Positions 26,098 to 36,440 of a DNA stretch of 64,000 nucleotides are shown here, one piece after another. The notes beneath the pieces were generated by a model that had not been told where the DNA came from, did no database searches, and saw only the letters and a program-made list of their open reading frames with translations. Where the stretch lies: NCBI GenBank assembly GCA_977017575.1, contig CDRNVI010000043.1, forward strand, positions 62,001-126,000. Reading direction: 5' to 3'. The stretch comes from Paramoeba atlantica. Taxonomy: Eukaryota > Discosea. A program made the translations under genes and the position numbers. Every line of letters begins with the position of its first letter. The stretch's first letter is position 1.

Positions 26098-26655
26098 TCA
26101 ACCATTCTTTATTAATTATGAAAACTTGAGAAAGTAATTTTGGTTCCGGCTCAACACATGAGAGAAAATCATATTATTCATTATCTGAAAAGACCGGTCA
26201 TATTATGTAACTTTATGGTAATTGATAAGAAAATGCGATTTTTTTTTTAAGTCATACACCTGCGGAAAGTAAAAAAATAAATAAATGAAGATTTGGAACG
26301 CGCGAATGAAAAAAAAAAATGAAAAAAAAAAAAAAAAATAATTACTAACACAAGTTTACACTCACCGGACGCCCAGTACTCAACGAAAATCCGGCAGTTC
26401 GTTGAGTACAACGAACGTACCCCCAACCCAATATTTTTTGGGTCGCGCACTGAGGACCTGTGTCTGCCACTTCCGCAGGTTTGTGTATTTGTAAGTTATG
26501 ATTTTATCTTTGTAAACTTATGAGGCAATAGTTTTAAGAATCCTTCCGCTTTTTGATAACGTTTCGGATTTGTTTTTGTCTTACGGATCAAGGTAGCAGC
26601 CAGGAGCATGATGCAGACCGAAACGAGCTATTTTTTTACAAAAAAAAATTGCGTT
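26098..26655. other. AT-rich non-coding interior of P1
   Basis: No ORF with recognisable content. It starts with a 32-bp segment (ACCATTCTTTATTAATTATG...) also present at 6906. Homopolymer A runs lie near 26310-26338. A TCGCGCACTGAGGACCT motif (26452) recurs beside the P ends near 29963 and 33276. Confidence 0.5.
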
Positions 26656-26828
26656 TTCATTCATCGAACAGGACATCCTGTTCGATGAATGATTCATCGA
26701 ACGGGTCGTACTGCAATCCATTCATCGAACAGGATGTCCTGTTCTTTTTGTCCTGTTTTTTTTGTTCGATGAATATTCATCGAACGGACAGTGCGTTCGA
26801 TGAATATTCATCGAGTGCCCCCCCTCCC

Positions 26829-28499
26829 CAGTTTCTCTTCGTTCCTGTTTAGAAGGATCGAGCCACATACTTTCAATAGAGTCTCCCCAATTGCAATCGG
26901 TCGTATTCCGTTCTGCGGTTTGTTGATGGCCATTAGTCGACATCGTGTCAGTCTGTCACGCACCGACGATGCGATCTCCCCGTTCACTACATCGCGTAAC
27001 ATATGGCAGAGCGCGGTGCTGGATTCCTCGTCATCCGCAAGTAGGCGCAACATGGCTTCACTCAATCCCGTAGGGCCCGGGGAAGCTCCCGGAGCCAGTT
27101 TCTCTATCGCGGCCCGAAGTTCGTGTTTTTCGATGATTCCTGTTCGGGGGTCTGCGTCCGTCTGAGCTTGTGGGCGCTCTCCATCGGGATGTAGACTCTT
27201 GAGCTCCGCTACTTTCTCCTCAACGCTAAGGTTCGAGTCAAAATATACGTTGTCGAGGATACGCGTAGCTTTGCTTAGGTTACCAGCCCTAGCCGTTCGA
27301 AGCGCACTGCGGATTGATCGGCGGTCGACTTCACGTTCAAGTTTCTCGTCAGGTGAGGAGAACGCCGGCTCCTCGTTGCGCAATTTGTTTGGCACATGAT
27401 ACTTCCGCTGGATCGCTTGTCGCACAGTGGTGAGTGAGTCGCGGGGTGCGTTTAGAAACTTGTGCCAGACGGATGTTTTCTCTGTTATAAGCTTGAGCGT
27501 GGGATATCCTCGCAGGATTGATCTAAAGATTGCTATGACGTGAGCGGCAAACGTGGGGTCGATGTGGGCGAGTGGGGGAAGAGGCTCCAAGTCGCATCCC
27601 GTGTCACAATCTTGTGTTTCTTCGATATCCAAAAATGGCGTTTGTGTCACAATACGGTTGAGCTTTACCACCCGTAATCGGAAGATGTTAATCTTGTGAG
27701 ATGCAGGTAGATATAGAAATCCTGATGGACCTGGCTGATGCTGCGGTGTGTAGGAAATCTTTACCCTGATTGCACCTTTTCTAGAATGTCGCGTAACAAC
27801 TTCTCCAATCGACTGATAAATCTCACTGCTGTGGCGGAATTTCCAATGTAGCTCGCAAGTAGTTCCTTTTCCCCAGTCGTTGATTATCTTTAGTATTTGG
27901 TCCGGAGCTTTCATTGTTTCTTCGGCGACCTCGGCCACCCGATCGTCCTCCGAGATGTCTGATCCTGATGCAGATGAGCTCTCCGATCCTTCGTCATGTG
28001 ACATGTCCGCTTGTCCGAGGTTCGCCTTCGTTAGATCAGAGCTACGGAGTATCACTTTTACCTTTTTCGGAGTTTTCTTCAGTCGTGTCTCTTTTCTGAT
28101 CTTAATTTTCAAGGATGACTCTCCAGTTTGACTTCTTCGTAGAATTTCATTTCTCCGAACACTGGCAAAAGCGGTTTCCTCGTCTTTCGTGTTGTGGCGG
28201 CCGTGGTCTGACGTTGGGTTTTTCTCGATGCTTTGCGCTTTGTGTTCCATCTTCTTTTGCCAGTTGAGGGGAATATGCTGTGGAATGGGGGTTGTGTACA
28301 TGAGGTCGTCGTACGTGCTAGCGTCTTGGATGAGTTTCTTGTTTGCCTCAAACTGGTCCCATGATCCAATCTCGTGTCTATTCGCTTGTTCCGTAAAGTT
28401 CAAGTTGTGCTCCTTTACGCCAGTGGACCTCACTGCTGCAGTGTTCTGCTGCTGATGCGACGGCGTGCCTTGCGCCGCCCTCGGGGGAGGTTCTGACAT
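26829..28499 (-). pseudogene. LINE-B polyprotein N-terminal half
   Basis: From MSEPPPRAAQGTP (ATG 28499-28497). A disordered, basic/acidic region (KKTPKKVKVILRSS, then SESSSASGSDISEDD) leads to a conserved block, GTTCELHWKFRHSSEIYQSIGEVVTRHSRKG, and to DLEPLPPLAHIDPTFAAHVIAIF, shared with the copies at 50290-50652 and 61250-63690. Then come RTARAGNLSKATRILDNVYFD, GASPGPTGLSEAMLRLL and RPIAIGETLLKVCGSILLNR, the start of the RT. The frame ends where P1 is inserted. The block at 27500-28350 is nearly identical to 60396-61246. Confidence 0.8.
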
Positions 28500-28544
28500 A
28501 AAAGAAAGAAAAGCAAAGTAGTAAAAATTCAACAAGGTACAGAA

Positions 28545-28755
28545 ATTCGAATGCATACCGATGCTCGCCGGAGGGGCACTTCATAAAAACACACGCAATC
28601 TACTATACGCGCTCGCGAACCGTTGCCAAATGCCTAGAGAAGATGTGATTCAACATTTTATTCTGCATCTCCAGGAACTAAACGGAACAACAACGCATGC
28701 TCACATGCGTCCGTTTCTTTCTTCCAATATGCAGGAAAAGGAATATGGTTTTTAA
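28545..28755 (+). pseudogene. LINE-B C-terminal fragment (direct half of inverted pair)
   Basis: Encodes CIPMLAGGALHKNTRNLLYALANRC and LHLQELNGTTTHAHMRPFLSS, ending TAA at 28753-28755. It is almost identical to 31858-32067. On its left it abuts the partial SL of the minus-strand LINE-B. Confidence 0.8.
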
Positions 28756-28859
28756 TATGAGAGAGAAGAAGAGAAGTCTCATTTAACCAATGCAGACAAT
28801 CCCAATGATTTACAGCGTAGCGAAAAAAAGATAATATAGAAATGCATCAAGTAAAGATG

Positions 28860-29130
28860 CATATAAAAAAAACACACATCTGGGCATAGACTTCGTTTCC
28901 ATTTAAGTCTTGAAGCATCAATTTGAATTCCATTTCCACTCTCCCTCGATCCAGCATTGCCGCATCCGCCAAAGAGTAAAGTACGAACCTCGTGTTTTGG
29001 TGGAGAGATCCACAAGAAAGCACGGGTAGACACTGGAAAGCATAATCAGGAATCATTCCGGTGGCGATGTACGTTTCATTCTTGCGTGCGATGACATCTT
29101 GCAGAAGTTTCGTGCAAGTCTTGTTTTTTT
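28860..29130 (-). pseudogene. LINE-B C-terminal fragment (minus)
   Basis: Minus strand reads ARKNETYIATGMIPDYAFQC, then LPVLSCGSLHQNTRFVLYSLADAA and LMLQDLNGNEVYAQM, homologous to LINE-B ends but from a divergent copy. It faces the plus-strand C-terminus at 28545-28755 tail to tail. Confidence 0.7.
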
Positions 29131-29740
29131 TCTTTTTTTCTTGTTTTGGTTTTTGTTTTGGTTTTTTTCGGTTACATAGAGAAATTGTTGGGGGGCTTAC
29201 AATGGTTTAGACCAAGTTTGTCGTCACTACTCCCTGAATCATAGTAAGGAGTTTGTGAACGAGAAGGGATATCATACTAATGGTGCTGAGAGTGTCCACA
29301 ACACCATTAAATATTGTGTAAGACTCCAACACTATAATTCTGGGGCAACAACGTTGGAGTTGCAGCGAAACGTCGCGCTCCAGTGTGTAAAGTATGGGGA
29401 TACCCATAATGGCTGCGAGCAGTCTTAGCAGAGTCGCTTTGTTAATATAATGAAGTGTATTAAAGACAACTACGGTTTTCCCGTTCCCGAAGAATTTGAG
29501 GAACTCAGTTCCGACAGTTGCGCATCAGACTACGAGGGATGATGCTTTTTATAATATTTGTTCATGCGCAGTCTTTTTTTGTGTATTACTTATTTTCCTG
29601 GGACTCAGGGCTCAACCTGACTGGCTAAAAAAAAACAAGAAAAAAAAAATAACCTTTTCCAACGGTAATTCAGTCTCGCTTACAATAAAAAACCAAGCTC
29701 CGTTCGTCGAGCTTTTTTTTTACAAAAAAAATTGCGTTTT
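29131..29740. other. AT-rich spacer, no gene seen
   Basis: Includes T/G-rich runs (29131-29170) and a possible hairpin (TAATGGTG...CACCATTA near 29278-29309). No coding homology. Repeated at 32443-33053. Confidence 0.4.
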
Positions 29741-29741
29741 C

Positions 29742-29955
29742 ATTCATCGAACAGGACATCCTGTTCGATGAATGATTCATCGAACGGGTCGTACTGCAAT
29801 CCATTCATCGAACAGGATGTCCTGTTCGATAAATATTCATCGAACGGACAGTGCGTTCGATGAGTATTCATCGAGTGCCCCCCCCTCCCCGAGAAATCGG
29901 CCAGGGGGGGCATTCGATGAATATAATCGAACGCACCGTGCGTTCGATGAATGCC
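29742..29955. mobile_element. P-element ends meeting at a shared target
   Basis: A right P end (palindromes, then GAGTGCCCCCCCCTCCCC by 29889) is followed by GAGAAATC and then a left P end (GGCCAGGGGGGGCATTCGAT from 29898). The 8-bp segment between them looks like a target sequence bordered by two P insertions. The same arrangement is duplicated at 33055-33268. Confidence 0.65.
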
Positions 29956-30000
29956 TCTGTGGTCGCGCACTGAGGACCTATGTCTGCCACTGAGGACTTA

Positions 30001-30874
30001 TTCTTTTTTAGGCTCTTCGTTAAACGCGGTGGTTGCTTTCAACTTAGAAGTCACTCATGCTGCGCGCTTCGCGTTGAAAACTACCGCCGCGTTTAACGAA
30101 GAGCCTAAAAAAGAAAATTTAGCCTGGAAAACGGAAAGATTATAGCCAAAAATAGCCGAATTTCGGGTACAAATGGGGTCATTTTCGCATATTTTTGCTG
30201 TCAGAGCACTAAATCCGACATTTGCGCGTGGGAAATCACTCGCAGGCATGAATGAAAGCCTACCGAACGTATTGGGTAGAGAATACGACTCCAACCATAC
30301 CATTCTTTCGACACAAAAATGCCCCTTTAGGTCCGAAAAATACTTTTTCACCTTTTTTAGTCAAAAATGGGTCATTTTGGGGGGTGCACCACAGTTCGAA
30401 GAAGTGATACCTTGCGAAAACAACTGCGTAGAAAGCTAGTGTAGGTCCCAAACTATCAAAATACAATAGGGGAAACGATTTTGGAAAAATATCTTTTTTG
30501 CCAATTTTTTCGCCAAGTTGAAATTTTTTTCAAAATTTTTTTTCCGAAAAAATCCGAACTTGGCGGACCCGTCCTGCGGATACGCGGGGGGGTCACCCCC
30601 GGGTAGGGGGGTGGAAAATGCGCGCCAAGACCCCGGCTACCCTTTCTGCGGTTTTTTTTCGAAAAAATTTGCTCGACCATGACCCCCCCCCCTGGACCCC
30701 CCCCATGGACCCCCCATTTTTCTCAATTTTTTTTTTCAGTTTTGGTCCACCGGAGCCCCCTTTTGTATTTTTTTCTTCTATTATATTACTGTGTTTCTCT
30801 TTATATTTTCACTGTTTTTGTTCACTTTTTTTTCAATAATCGAGTGTAGAGCGGTAGTTTTACAACCACCGCAA
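30001..30874 (+). mobile_element. X repeat, copy 1 (hairpin-ended, about 0.9 kb)
   Basis: Starts with an imperfect palindrome of about 40-bp arms (TTAGGCTCTTCGTTAAACGC...GCGTTTAACGAAGAGCCTAA) and ends in a small hairpin, GCGGTAGTTTTACAACCACCGC-like. GCGGTGGTTG near the left and CAACCACCGC at the right end are inverted. A C-run and T-rich tracts precede the right end. No protein is encoded. Four near-full copies (this one, 33314, 34211, 36911) and decayed ones near 54093 exist. Class uncertain: a non-autonomous DNA element is likely. Confidence 0.65.
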
Positions 30875-30927
30875 TTTCACTACAGTTACTATCGAAAAGC
30901 GTTAATGTAAGGCAAAATTACCACATA

Positions 30928-32067
30928 AGGGTGCACCCCCCACAAGCCTCCCTTGACCTGACCAGAAATTTTGACGAAAAGGTTAACAGCGTATTACAGT
31001 CATGGTTTGGCAAGCTAACTGCCGAGCAAATTTCATGGATGCGGCTGCCACTAAAGAAAGGTGGCTTAGGCCTGAGTCCGACAGAACCCTTTCGCCAAAC
31101 GGCATACGAGACCTCTAAAAGCATCTATCTTGAGCACTTTAATCTTAATTCAGCTCGGGAGTGCTTATTAGCGGCCCCTAAACCCGTCGGCGAGAATTCG
31201 ATTACGGACTCTAAGGCCAACACTGCGTTATATCACGAAAACATTCGTACACGTCTCATGTTGAACCCAAAGACGGCGTCTGCCATCCTGTCCGCAAGCG
31301 AAAAGGGGAACCACGAGTGGCTGATGTACACTGCACGATTCGTTCCTTCACAGCAATTCACTTTCGCCATACTGCCGCGATTTAATCTACCACATCCGAA
31401 CTTACCACCAAACGTACAATGTCCGGGGTGTCAAGTCACAGATGACTCAGCCACAGCACTGCGGCACATCCCTGCATGTACGAAATGTCCGGGAATCAAC
31501 GCTACAACTAAGCACAATGCCCTCGTACGCTATATATATGGGCTGTGCCTCAAAGCAGGATTGCCGGCTGAACGCGAACCACGACAGTTCACATCTTACA
31601 ATTGTATGAAGTGCTCCGAAACAGTCGCCGAACGTCTTAAAAATGAGCACATGAAGAAGTGTACTACGGGACGCATGCATCGCACAGGGCCAGACCTTGT
31701 TATCTACTGGGCTTCTGGAGAAAAATTCTATGACCTTACCGTTGTTCATGAATTGGCCCCATCGCATCAAGGCAAAAAGGCGCCCCAACTCATGCGTGAC
31801 GCGATCTCCCGCAAGAAAAATACCTATGTCGCATCAGGTTTGATCGAATCAGGACAATTCGAATGCATACCGATGCTCGCCGGAGGGGCACTTCATAAAA
31901 ACACACGCAATCTACTATACGCGCTCGCGGACCGTTGCCAAATGCCTAGAGAAGATGTGATTCAACATTTTATTCTGCATCTCCAGGAACTAAACGGAAC
32001 AACAACGCATGCTCACATGCGTCCGTTTCTTTCTTCCAATATGCAGGAAAAGGAATATGGTTTTTAA
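30928..32067 (+). CDS. LINE-B polyprotein, 3' half: thumb, endonuclease and C-terminus
   Basis: Open frame of about 379 residues; the first Met is not a true start. It begins in the region after the RT (ASLDLTRNFDEKVNSVLQSWF, KKGGLGLSPTEPF) and runs through the full endonuclease: CPGCQVTD, HIPACTKCPG, NATTKHNALVRY, YNCMKCSE, RTGPDLVIYW, FYDLTVVHE, to SGLIESGQFECIPMLAGG and a TAA. This copy shows the uninterrupted target of DIRS-1. RT motifs lie upstream and are absent, replaced by X copy 1. Confidence 0.85.
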   Translation, partial: RVHPPQASLDLTRNFDEKVNSVLQSWFGKLTAEQISWMRLPLKKGGLGLSPTEPFRQTAYETSKSIYLEHFNLNSARECLLAAPKPVGENSITDSKANTALYHENIRTRLMLNPKTASAILSASEKGNHEWLMYTARFVPSQQFTFAILPRFNLPHPNLPPNVQCPGCQVTDDSATALRHIPACTKCPGINATTKHNALVRYIYGLCLKAGLPAEREPRQFTSYNCMKCSETVAERLKNEHMKKCTTGRMHRTGPDLVIYWASGEKFYDLTVVHELAPSHQGKKAPQLMRDAISRKKNTYVASGLIESGQFECIPMLAGGALHKNTRNLLYALADRCQMPREDVIQHFILHLQELNGTTTHAHMRPFLSSNMQEKEYGF

Positions 32068-32172
32068 TATGAGAGAGAAGAAGAGAAGTCTCATTTAACC
32101 AATGCAGACAATCCCAATGATTTACAGCGTAGCGAAAAAAAGATAATATAGAAATGCATCAAGTAAAGATGC

Positions 32173-32442
32173 ATATAAAAAAAACACACATCTGGGCATA
32201 GACTTCGTTTCCATTTAAGTCTTGAAGCATCAATTTGAATTCCATTTCCACTCTCCCTCGATCCAGCATTGCCGCATCCGCCAAAGAGTAAAGTACGAAC
32301 CTCGTGTTTTGGTGGAGAGATCCACAAGAAAGCACGGGTAGACACTGGAAAGCATAATCAGGAATCATTCCGGTGGCGATGTACGTTTCATTCTTGCGTG
32401 CGATGACATCTTGCAGAAGTTTCGTGCAAGTCTTGTTTTTTT
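32173..32442 (-). pseudogene. LINE-B C-terminal fragment (minus), second copy
   Basis: Same sequence as 28860-29130 by virtue of the duplication (IPDYAFQCLPVLSCGSLHQN). It lies tail to tail with the plus-strand LINE-B end. Confidence 0.7.
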
Positions 32443-33053
32443 TTCTTTTTTTCTTGTTTTGGTTTTTGTTTTGGTTTTTTTTGGTTACATAGAGAAATTG
32501 TTGGGGGGCTTACAATGGTTTAGACCAAGTTTGTCGTCACTACTCCCTGAATCATAGTAAGGAGTTTGTGAACGAGAAGGGATATCATACTAATGGTGCT
32601 GAGAGTGTCCACAACACCATTAAATATTGTGTAAGACTCCAACACTATAATTCTGGGGCAACAACGTTGGAGTTGCAGCGAAACGTCGCGCTCCAGTGTG
32701 TAAAGTATGGGGATACCCATAATGGCTGCGAGCAGTCTTAGCAGAGTCGCTTTGTTAATATAATGAAGTGTATTAAAGACAACTACGGTTTTCCCGTTCC
32801 CGAAGAATTTGAGGAACTCAGTTCCGACAGTTGCGCATCAGACTACGAGGGATGATGCTTTTTATAATATTTGTTCATGCGCAGTCTTTTTTTGTGTATT
32901 ACTTATTTTCCTGGGACTCAGGGCTCAACCTGACTGGCTAAAAAAAAACAAGAAAAAAAAAATAACCTTTTCCAACGGTAATTCAGTCTCGCTTACAATA
33001 AAAAACCAAGCTCCGTTCGTCGAGCTTTTTTTTTACAAAAAAAATTGCGTTTT
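32443..33053. other. AT-rich spacer, no gene seen
   Basis: Duplicate of 29131-29740. Homopolymer runs differ slightly in length. No coding signal. Confidence 0.4.
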
Positions 33054-33054
33054 C

Positions 33055-33268
33055 ATTCATCGAACAGGACATCCTGTTCGATGAATGATTCATCGAACGG
33101 GTCGTACTGCAATCCATTCATCGAACAGGATGTCCTGTTCGATAAATATTCATCGAACGGACAGTGCGTTCGATGAGTATTCATCGAGTGCCCCCCCCTC
33201 CCCGAGAAATCGGCCAGGGGGGGCATTCGATGAATATAATCGAACGCACCGTGCGTTCGATGAATGCC
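33055..33268. mobile_element. P-element ends meeting at a shared target, second copy
   Basis: Copy of 29742-29955: right P end, GAGAAATC, left P end. Confidence 0.6.
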
Positions 33269-33313
33269 TCTGTGGTCGCGCACTGAGGACCTATGTCTGC
33301 CACTGAGGACTTA

Positions 33314-34202
33314 TTCTTTTTTAGGCTCTTCGTTAAACGCGGTGGTTGTTTTCAACTTAGAAGTCACTCATGCTGCGCGCTTCGCGTTGAAAACTACCGC
33401 CGCGTTTAACGAAGAGCCTAAAAAAGAAAATTTAGCCTGGAAAACGGAAAGATTATAGCCAAAAATAGCCGAATTTCGGGTACAAATGGGGTCATTTTCG
33501 CATATTTTTGCTGTCAGAGCACTAAATCCGACATTTGCGCGTGGGAAATCACTCGCAGGCATGAATGAAAGCCTACCGAACGTATTGGGTAGAGAATACG
33601 ACTCCAACCATACCATTCTTTCGACACAAAAATGCCCCTTTAGGTCCGAAAAATACTTTTTCACCTTTTTTAGTCAAAAATGGGTCATTTTGAGGGGCGC
33701 ACCATAGTTCGAAGAAGTGATACCTTGCGAAAACAACTGCGGAGAAAGCTAGTGTAGGTTCCAAACTATCAAAATACAATAGGGGAAACGATTTTGGAAA
33801 AATATTTTTTGTGCCATTTTTTTCGCCAAGTTGAAATTTTTTTCAAAACATTTTTTCCGAAAAAATCCGAACTTGGCGGACCCGTCCTGCGGATACGCGG
33901 GGGGGTCACCCCCGGGTAGGGGGGTGGAAAATGCGCGCCAAGACCCCGGCTACCCTTTCTGCGTTTTTTTTTCGAAAACTAATTTTTTCGAAAAAATTTG
34001 CTCGACCATGACCCCCCCCCTGGACCCCCCCCATGGACCCCCCATTTTTTTCAATTTTGTTTTTCTGTTTTGGACCACCGGAGCCCCCTTTTATATTTTT
34101 TTCTTCTATTATATTACTGTGTTCCTCTTTATATTTACACTGTTTTTGTTCACTGTTTTTTCAATAATCGAGGGTAGAGCGGTAGTTATACAACCACCGC
34201 AA
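33314..34202 (+). mobile_element. X repeat, copy 2
   Basis: Whole X element with both palindrome arms at the left (33314-33430) and ACAACCACCGC at the right. It is followed after 8 bp by X copy 3 in the same orientation, forming a tandem pair. Confidence 0.7.
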
Positions 34203-34210
34203 TATAAACG

Positions 34211-35093
34211 TTAGGCTCTTCGTTAAACGCGGTGGTTGTTTTCAACTTAGAAGTCACTCATGCTGCGCGCTTCGCGTTGAAAACGGAAAAGATTATAGCC
34301 AAAAATAGCCGAATTTCGGGTACAAATGGGGTCATTTTCGCATATTTTTGCTCTCAGAGCACTAAATCCGACATTTGCGCATGGGAAATCACTCGCAGGC
34401 ATGAATGAAAGCCTACCGAACGTATTGGGTAGAGAATGCGACTCCAACCATACCATTCTTTCGACACAAAAATGCCCCTTTAGGTCCGAAAAATACTTTT
34501 TCACCTTTTTTAGTCAAAAGTGGGTCATTTTGGGGGGCGCACCACAGTTCGAAGAAGTGATACCTTGCGAAAACAACTGCTTAGAAAGCTAGTGTAGGTC
34601 CCAAACTATCAAAATACAATAGGGGAAACGATTTTGGAAAAATATTTTTTTTGCCATTTTTTTCGCCAAGTTGAAATTTTTTTCGAAAAAAATTTTCCGA
34701 AAAAATCCGAACTTGGCGGACCCGTCCTGCGGATACGCGGGGGGGTCACCCCCGGGTAGGGGGGTGGAAAATGCGCGCCAAGACCCCGGCTACCCTTTCT
34801 GCGGTTTTTTTTCGAAAACTAATTTTTTCGAAAAAATTTGATCGACCATGCCCCCCCCCTGGACCCCCCCCCCTGGACCCCCCCCTGGACCCCCCCCCTG
34901 GACCCCCCCCCCTGGACCCCCCCCATGGACCCCCCATTTTTTTCAAATTTTTTTTTCAGTTTTGGACCACCGGAGCCCCCTTTTATATTTTTTTCTTCTA
35001 TTATATTACTGTGTTCCTCTTTATATTTTCACTGTTTTTGTTCACTTTTTTTTCAATAATCGAGTGTAGAGCGGTAGTTTTACAACCACCGCA
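34211..35093 (+). mobile_element. X repeat, copy 3
   Basis: As copies 1 and 2, but the second arm of the left palindrome is mostly missing and the CCCCCCTGGA run near 34850-34925 is expanded. Its right end runs directly into the 18-bp array at 35093. Confidence 0.7.
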
Positions 35094-35430
35094 ATTTTTA
35101 TTAAGATAACAATTTTTATTAAGATAACAATTTTTATTAAGATAACAATTTTTATTAAGATAACAATTTTTATTAAGATAACAATTTTTATTAAGATAAC
35201 GATTTCTATTAAAGATAACAATTTTATTAAGATAACAATTTTTATTAAGATAACAATTTTTATTAAGATAACAATTTTTATTAAGATAACAATTTTTATT
35301 AAGATAACAATTTTTATTAAGATAACAATTTTTATTAAGATAACAATTTTTATTAAGATAACAATTTTTATTAAGGTAACAATTTTTATTAAGATAACAA
35401 TTTTATTAAGATAACAATTTTTATTAATGG
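35093..35430 (+). repeat. 18-bp tandem array upstream of LINE-C copy 4
   Basis: About 18-19 units of TTTTTATTAAGATAACAA with a few variants (one longer unit near 35200). It precedes a 5'-damaged LINE-C in the same orientation. The unit resembles the leader monomers of the other LINE-C copies: TTTTTGTTAAGATTTTAACA at LINE-C1 and TTTTTTGTAAAGATCAAG at LINE-C3. I take it as a LINE-C 5' monomer array. Confidence 0.7.
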
Positions 35431-35587
35431 CAATTAATAATAATTGGGCGGAGGCGTCCGGACCTTTTGGGGTTTCTTGGCGGTCAAAGAAAAACTCCGA
35501 TTGGCCACGTGTTGTCGGGGAAACCCTGTTTCTACCTAAAAAGCGGAAATGGGGAGTAGCCAAACTCCGGCCGCGGGACCTATTTCG

Positions 35588-36440
35588 AATTTGATGATAA
35601 GGATTCTATTTTACATAGGCAGCTCTTTTTAAACGGCATCTCACTTCACCTCTACCTGATGAGTGCAATCAACGGGTACAATGGCATGGCATTTTTGAGC
35701 ACTAAACCTCTATCTGTTCAGAGATTAGCGATCGCATTATGAGTGGACACTTCATTCTAGGTGAAACGAAAGCCTGCTTTTACAACGTCTATTCACCTAC
35801 AGCGAAAGCTAACAAATCGACGCAACAAAGTTTTGACGAAGACTTATTCGATGCATGGTATGACGATGATAGTACGGTAAGAATCATTAGTGGAGATCTA
35901 AATTCGCCGCTACTCAACCCAGGGGGGAGAAAATGTTATACAAAGCGTGCAAAACAGTTACGAAAGCTACTATGCTCGCTTGGAGCTCAATCTGTACATG
36001 AAGGCTGTTGTGCAAGAAGAAAATGGACGTATAGGTTTCCTAAAACGCGTCGGCATCCAGAGGGAATGACCAAGCAACTTGACCACATCGTTGTTAACAA
36101 AAGGTTTTTCTCTTCTATACGATCCACGAAATGCCACATCGCACCCATACCTACCAGACATTGTGCTTTGACATCGAACTTCAATTTTCGATGGAAAAAT
36201 CAAAAACTGTCTCAACAAAAGCCTTTTGGGGAGGCATTGAAAAATGATGAAATCCGAAATAAGTTTGTTTCGAAAAGTAAAGGAATCATTGAAATCTGTG
36301 CCAAAAAGAATTCGGTCGGAGGATCAGAAGTCCGAAAACGCGCCAAAAACGGAAATAGATAAGGCCAGAGAAATATCTTGGGCAAGACTCTCTTCTGCTG
36401 TTAGAGTGTCCGCATCTAGTCTGCCCAAGAAAACTAGTAA
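35588..36440 (+). pseudogene. LINE-C copy 4: apurinic/apyrimidinic endonuclease fragment
   Basis: Encodes LHLYLMSAINGYNGMAFLST, then MSGHFILGETKACFYNVYSPT, IISGDLNSPLL, RRKWTYRF and KQLDHIVVNKR, matching the APE domain of LINE-C1 and LINE-C3 (YNGMALVSTF, IGDFNSPLTLF, RKWTCKLP, RQLDHIIISNR). A one-base frame change lies near 35737 and further decay follows after 36360. The first part of the domain and all of RT and RNase H are missing. A (CA)n run follows at 36442-36461. Confidence 0.75.

Larger units (their letters stand above)
25162..26828. mobile_element. Transposon P1: palindrome-ended DNA element with 9-bp target duplication
   Basis: 1667 bp flanked by CAGTTTCTC (25153-25161 and 26829-26837). 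The ends are inverted: left GGCCAGGGGGGGCATTCGAT, right (reverse complement) GGGGAGGGGGGGCACTCGAT. Each end continues into back-to-back palindromes built on GTTCGATGAATATTCATCGA. A 9-bp duplication with long, complex inverted ends suggests a Mutator-like or foldback element. No transposase is visible, so it is non-autonomous. The interior carries LINE-B pieces and an SL. Confidence 0.75.
24985..28544 (-). mobile_element. LINE-B 5' segment with partial SL (minus), split by transposon P1
   Basis: Minus strand reads partial SL (28544-28530), AT-rich leader, ATG at 28499, N-terminal and early RT regions to 26838, transposon P1, then RT continuing from 25152 to about 24985. Its SL end abuts plus-strand LINE-B C-terminal sequence at 28545. 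That is the same inverted-5'/direct-3' plan as at 7527, fitting twin-priming. Confidence 0.7.
28546..30874 (+). repeat. Duplicated block, left copy (2.3 kb)
   Basis: Nearly identical to 31859-34202, offset about 3.31 kb. It comprises the LINE-B C-terminus, a minus-strand LINE-B C-terminus, AT-rich spacer, P ends and a whole X element. The few differences are mostly homopolymer length and single substitutions, so the duplication is recent or an assembly repeat. The LINE-B sequence 30928-31858 lies between the copies. Confidence 0.85.
31859..34202 (+). repeat. Duplicated block, right copy (2.3 kb)
   Basis: Partner of 28546-30874, here in its natural place at the end of the LINE-B copy. The main difference is a short extra AAACTAATTTTTTCG stretch near 33975. 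This is probably the source copy, because its LINE-B is continuous to the left. Confidence 0.8.

Noticed and set aside
35042-35563. A Lys/Ile-rich ORF on the minus strand
   Set aside because: It is a translation of the 18-bp array and follows no gene-like start or end.
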